25,276 bases of DNA from Spirochaetaceae bacterium (GTDB taxonomy: Bacteria; Spirochaetota; Spirochaetia; CADAEX01): the NCBI GenBank assembly GCA_009778835.1, contig WRFK01000003.1, forward strand, positions 1-25,276, in the 5' to 3' direction. Below the pieces are notes generated by a model, which saw only the letters and a program-made list of their open reading frames with translations, did no database searches and was not told the DNA's origin. Numbering within the stretch: position 1 is the stretch's first letter; every line of letters starts with the position of its first letter. The position numbers and the translations under genes were made by a program. Below, in pieces: positions 23,787 through 25,276 of this stretch.

Positions 23787-24830
23787 TCATTCTACTACAA
23801 AAATCGAATAAGCCCATGACCCAAGAAAACCTGATGGGTGCAGGTCTGTTCTTGTACCATTTACCCAATAGCATGCTTTATCAATGCCGCTGGCAGTATC
23901 AGAATAGCAACCTGCTGTATAAATATTTCCCCCTGTTACAGCAATTGATTGAGCTTCGGAATAGCTTGATCCGGATGGATGCAGCTCTTTCCTTACCCCA
24001 TTTTCCCAATAACAGGCTCTGCTGCCACTGTCGTCATAATATCGGCCTGCAATATAGATTTTTGTCCCATCTACAAATATTGAGTTAGCATAGGATTCAT
24101 AGGGTCCTCCGGGCAAGTCAGTTTGTTTTATCCCATCTTTCCAGTAACACGCATCATATTCATAGTGACCTGACACATAGATACTTGTCACTGCAAAAAC
24201 AATTGAGTATGCATTACTATCGCTTCCTGTGGACAGATCTTCCCTGTTTCCATTTTCCCAGTAACACGCTTTGTAATCATAAGTACCTGCTACATAGATA
24301 TTTGTTCCGGCTACAAATATTGAGTTAGCGCTGGAACTATCCCCAGAACTTCCTGTTTGTAAATCAGTTTGCACTATCCCATCTACCCAATAACATGCTT
24401 TTTGAGTGCCACCTGCATTATAATATGAACCTGCCACATAAACTTTTCCGCCTGATACAAATATTGATTCAGCATAATAATCACTAGCTCCTGATGGGAC
24501 TTGCAAGTCTGTAACTGTATCCTTATTGTTTACCCAGTAACACAGTTTTTCATCATAGGCACCTGCCGCATAGACGTTTCCACCTGCTACATGCATTGCA
24601 ATAACGTAAGAAGCAGTGGCTCCTGATGGGTGTAGATCTTTCCTTTCTCCATTTACCCAATAACATGCTCCACTGGTGCTGCCATCAGTATACTCGCCTG
24701 CCACATAAATAGTTGGACCTGTTGTAGTACCACCACCACCTCCTCCATCGCCTGAGTCACCGCAGGCAAATGCCATAAATAATACTGCTGCTATAACAGC
24801 AATTTCTAAAAGCTTAAAAAACTTCTGCAT
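23787..24830 (-). CDS. Lipoprotein with seven ACYW-type repeats, predicted seven-bladed beta-propeller
   Basis: The 347-residue precursor starts MQKFFKLLEIAVIAAVLFMAFAC, a lipoprotein signal with lipidated Cys23, then a Gly/Thr linker (GGGGGG). From residue 40 to the end run seven repeats of 39-48 residues on the pattern IYVAGxYxxxxACYWxNGxxxDLxxGxxxxYAxSIFVxGxx. Seven units fit a closed beta-propeller, and each unit has one Cys before Tyr-Trp. The last unit ends at the stop codon, so the array is complete. A GAGG site lies 7-8 nt before the ATG. It is probably anchored in the outer or inner membrane facing outward. Ligand unknown. Confidence 0.85.
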   Translation of the reverse strand: MQKFFKLLEIAVIAAVLFMAFACGDSGDGGGGGGTTTGPTIYVAGEYTDGSTSGACYWVNGERKDLHPSGATASYVIAMHVAGGNVYAAGAYDEKLCYWVNNKDTVTDLQVPSGASDYYAESIFVSGGKVYVAGSYYNAGGTQKACYWVDGIVQTDLQTGSSGDSSSANSIFVAGTNIYVAGTYDYKACYWENGNREDLSTGSDSNAYSIVFAVTSIYVSGHYEYDACYWKDGIKQTDLPGGPYESYANSIFVDGTKIYIAGRYYDDSGSRACYWENGVRKELHPSGSSYSEAQSIAVTGGNIYTAGCYSDTASGIDKACYWVNGTRTDLHPSGFLGSWAYSIFVVE

Positions 24831-24845
24831 AAAAAATCCTCTTTT

Positions 24846-24860
24846 CCATGATCATCATGG
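24846..24860. promoter_or_regulatory. Palindrome in the lipoprotein leader, possible operator
   Basis: CCATGAT-C-ATCATGG has perfect 7-bp arms and sits directly upstream of the ribosome site of the propeller lipoprotein. It could bind a dimeric regulator or hide the ribosome site. No independent support. Confidence 0.4.
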
Positions 24861-24884
24861 AGTAATCAACTGCCCACAAGAGCA

Positions 24885-24921
24885 GTAAAAAAAAGAAGGC
24901 TATTCCCTATGGGATATAGCC
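24885..24921 (-). terminator. Minus-strand terminator or attenuator upstream of the propeller lipoprotein
   Basis: On the minus strand GGCTAT/ATAGCC plus inner pairs form a 24-nt hairpin (24898-24921), followed by TTCTTTTTTTT. No minus-strand gene precedes it within 355 bp, so it either ends a transcript from beyond the window or acts as an attenuator in the lipoprotein leader. Confidence 0.7.
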
Positions 24922-24939
24922 GTAACTTTGTTTCAAAAT

Positions 24940-24973
24940 GAGATAATGTGTGAATTGAGATAATGCGTGAATT
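24940..24973. repeat. 17-bp tandem duplication
   Basis: GAGATAATGTGTGAATT is followed directly by GAGATAATGCGTGAATT, differing at one base. It lies just before the degenerate 5'-end copy at 24994. Confidence 0.85.
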
Positions 24974-25056
24974 AAATAAATTTACACTGTCAGGTGCTTG
25001 ACAAAATAAAAATCGGCATAAAATTAGCGACAGGGATGTCGCACCCCGTGCATTGA
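24966..25056 (+). pseudogene. Truncated 5' end of a chemoreceptor-like gene (paralogue of 25147)
   Basis: From about 24966 to 25028 the DNA matches 25119-25181 in upstream region and coding start. In frame, GTG at 24994 gives (M)LDKIKIGIKLATGMSHPVH and then a stop at 25054-25056. Similarity ends exactly where the hairpin element begins (25027), suggesting that the original gene was interrupted by insertion or is a leftover of a duplication. The ATG of the intact copy is GTG here, and the -10 TATATT reads TACACT, both signs of decay. Confidence 0.6.
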
Positions 25057-25110
25057 CAAAGTCCTCGGCTAAAAGCCGGGGAAGGATGTCAATGTTTTCT
25101 TGCACGGGGT
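25027..25110. mobile_element. Nested hairpin element, IS200/IS605-end-like or MITE-like
   Basis: Two hairpins abut. The first is GCGACA-GGGA-TGTCGC (25027-25042). The second nests three arm pairs: ACCCCGTGCA/TGCACGGGGT (25043-25052, 25101-25110), ATTGACA/TGTCAAT (25052-25058, 25087-25093) and CCTCGGCT/AGCCGGGG (25063-25070, 25074-25081). The inner part, AGCCGGGGAAGGATGTCAA, resembles right ends of IS200/IS605-family elements, where a GC hairpin precedes GAGGATGTCAA-like text. No transposase is present, so this would be a solo end or non-autonomous palindromic element. Confidence 0.5.
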
Positions 25111-25113
25111 ATC

Positions 25114-25141
25114 TTGATCGTGAAATATCTGGATTTATATT
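25114..25141 (+). promoter_or_regulatory. Possible promoter of the repeat-bearing gene
   Basis: TTGATC (25114-25119), 16-nt spacer, TATATT (25136-25141), with the ATG only 5 nt further. This leaderless geometry matches that proposed for the NIF3, protease and CysQ-like genes. Weak alone. Confidence 0.35.
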
Positions 25142-25146
25142 GTTAG

Positions 25147-25276
25147 ATGCTTGACAAAGTAAAAATTGGCATAAAATTAGCTGTTCTGTTCTGTTCTGTT
25201 CTGTTCTGTTCTGTTCTGTTCTGTTCTGTTCTGTTCTGTTCTGTTCTGTTCTGTTCTGTTCTGTTCTGTTCTGTTC
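25147..25276 (+). CDS. 5' end of a probable phase-variable membrane or signal-peptide protein (chemoreceptor-like)
   Basis: ATG at 25147 opens MLDKVKIGIKLAV and then (LFCSV) repeats to the window end, 43 codons so far and no stop. The first 12 residues resemble the N-terminus of methyl-accepting chemotaxis proteins (short basic stretch, KIGIKL, then the first membrane helix). The hydrophobic stretch is encoded by CTGTT repeats, so changes in copy number would shift the frame downstream. The remaining gene is outside the window, so the product is not proven. The paralogous fragment upstream shares the KIGIKLA start, which supports this frame as real. Confidence 0.5.
   Translation, partial: MLDKVKIGIKLAVLFCSVLFCSVLFCSVLFCSVLFCSVLFCSV
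25181..25276 (+). repeat. Pentanucleotide tandem repeat (CTGTT), at least 19 copies
   Basis: Perfect CTGTT units fill 96 bp and continue past the window edge, so the true copy number is unknown. The unit has no stop codon in any frame on either strand. A length of five is not a multiple of three, so each slip changes the reading frame. Confidence 0.98.

Noticed and set aside
24841..24990. A c-di-GMP (GEMM) riboswitch before the propeller lipoprotein, because of ACAAAGTTACGG next to a hairpin
   Set aside because: The conserved GGGCAAACC part and the GAAA tetraloop-receptor pattern are missing; the resemblance is a few bases.
24997..25027. TTGACA...TAAAAT in both copies (24999 and 25151) as strong duplicated promoters
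   Set aside because: The spacer is only 15 nt, and the same bases encode LDKxKIGIKL in an open frame with silent-type differences between copies. Coding explains the conservation better.
24866..25105. 79-codon minus-strand frame across the hairpin element
   Set aside because: It runs through a terminator, a tandem duplication and nested hairpins, with no protein-like pattern.
25181..25276. CTGTT array as a CRISPR or centromere-like repeat
   Set aside because: There are no spacers and the unit is only 5 bp; it is a simple-sequence repeat.

Overview
The window looks like chromosomal DNA of a spirochaete or close relative. It is AT-rich and densely coded, with short intergenic gaps. The evidence is a combination of markers rather than one diagnostic gene: a MoxR/DUF58/VWA (Bat-type) operon in the order known from Borrelia, a FlgM anti-sigma factor (so a flagellated cell), multidomain regulators joining GHKL ATPase folds to HDOD or cNMP-binding domains, an HD-GYP phosphodiesterase, and lipoproteins of spirochaete flavour. 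The phylum is inferred; no rRNA gene is present to confirm it.

Layout. 1-3144 (minus): Bat-type operon moxR, DUF58, a membrane-anchored BatD-like protein, and batA cut by the left edge. 3174-4469 (minus): argJ, with its own promoter, directly upstream of moxR. 4470-4829: a gene-free stretch with a GC-rich structured repeat. 4830-8511 (minus): a FecR/PEGA/beta-propeller lipoprotein and a receiver-like/HATPase/cNMP regulator. 8670-9662 (plus): fabH. 9719-12451 (minus): a GAF/HD-GYP phosphodiesterase and a CysQ/inositol-monophosphatase-like enzyme. 12610-14334 (plus): tRNA-Ala(GGC) followed after 13 nt by an unrecognised 545-residue protein. 14371-15663 (minus): lspA and a NIF3-family gene, divergent from a Lon-like protease (15730-18141) and an HDOD regulator (18249-19736). 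19811-22972 (minus): trmH-like gene, an iron-alcohol-dehydrogenase-like pseudoenzyme, flgM and rsmI. 23133-23537 (plus): a small membrane-anchored zinc-ribbon protein. 23787-24830 (minus): a seven-repeat propeller lipoprotein. 24831-25276: a repeat-rich end region.

The most striking locus is the right end. An open frame starts at 25147 (MLDKVKIGIKLAV...) and runs into at least 19 copies of the pentamer CTGTT, which continue to the window edge. In this frame the repeat encodes LFCSV over and over, a hydrophobic signal or membrane segment. This is the logic of the Neisseria opa CTCTT repeats and suggests phase variation of a surface or sensory protein. The N-terminus resembles methyl-accepting chemotaxis proteins. 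A diverged copy of the same 5' end lies 153 bp upstream, broken by nested hairpins that resemble an IS200/IS605-type end.

Other points of interest are two divergent promoters sharing one -35 hexamer with both start codons almost at the predicted transcription start, and two inverted copies of a GC-rich repeat, one carrying CsrA-like GGA-loop hairpins. The iron-ADH homologue has lost its cofactor and metal motifs, and one regulator has a receiver-like domain without a phospho-acceptor aspartate.
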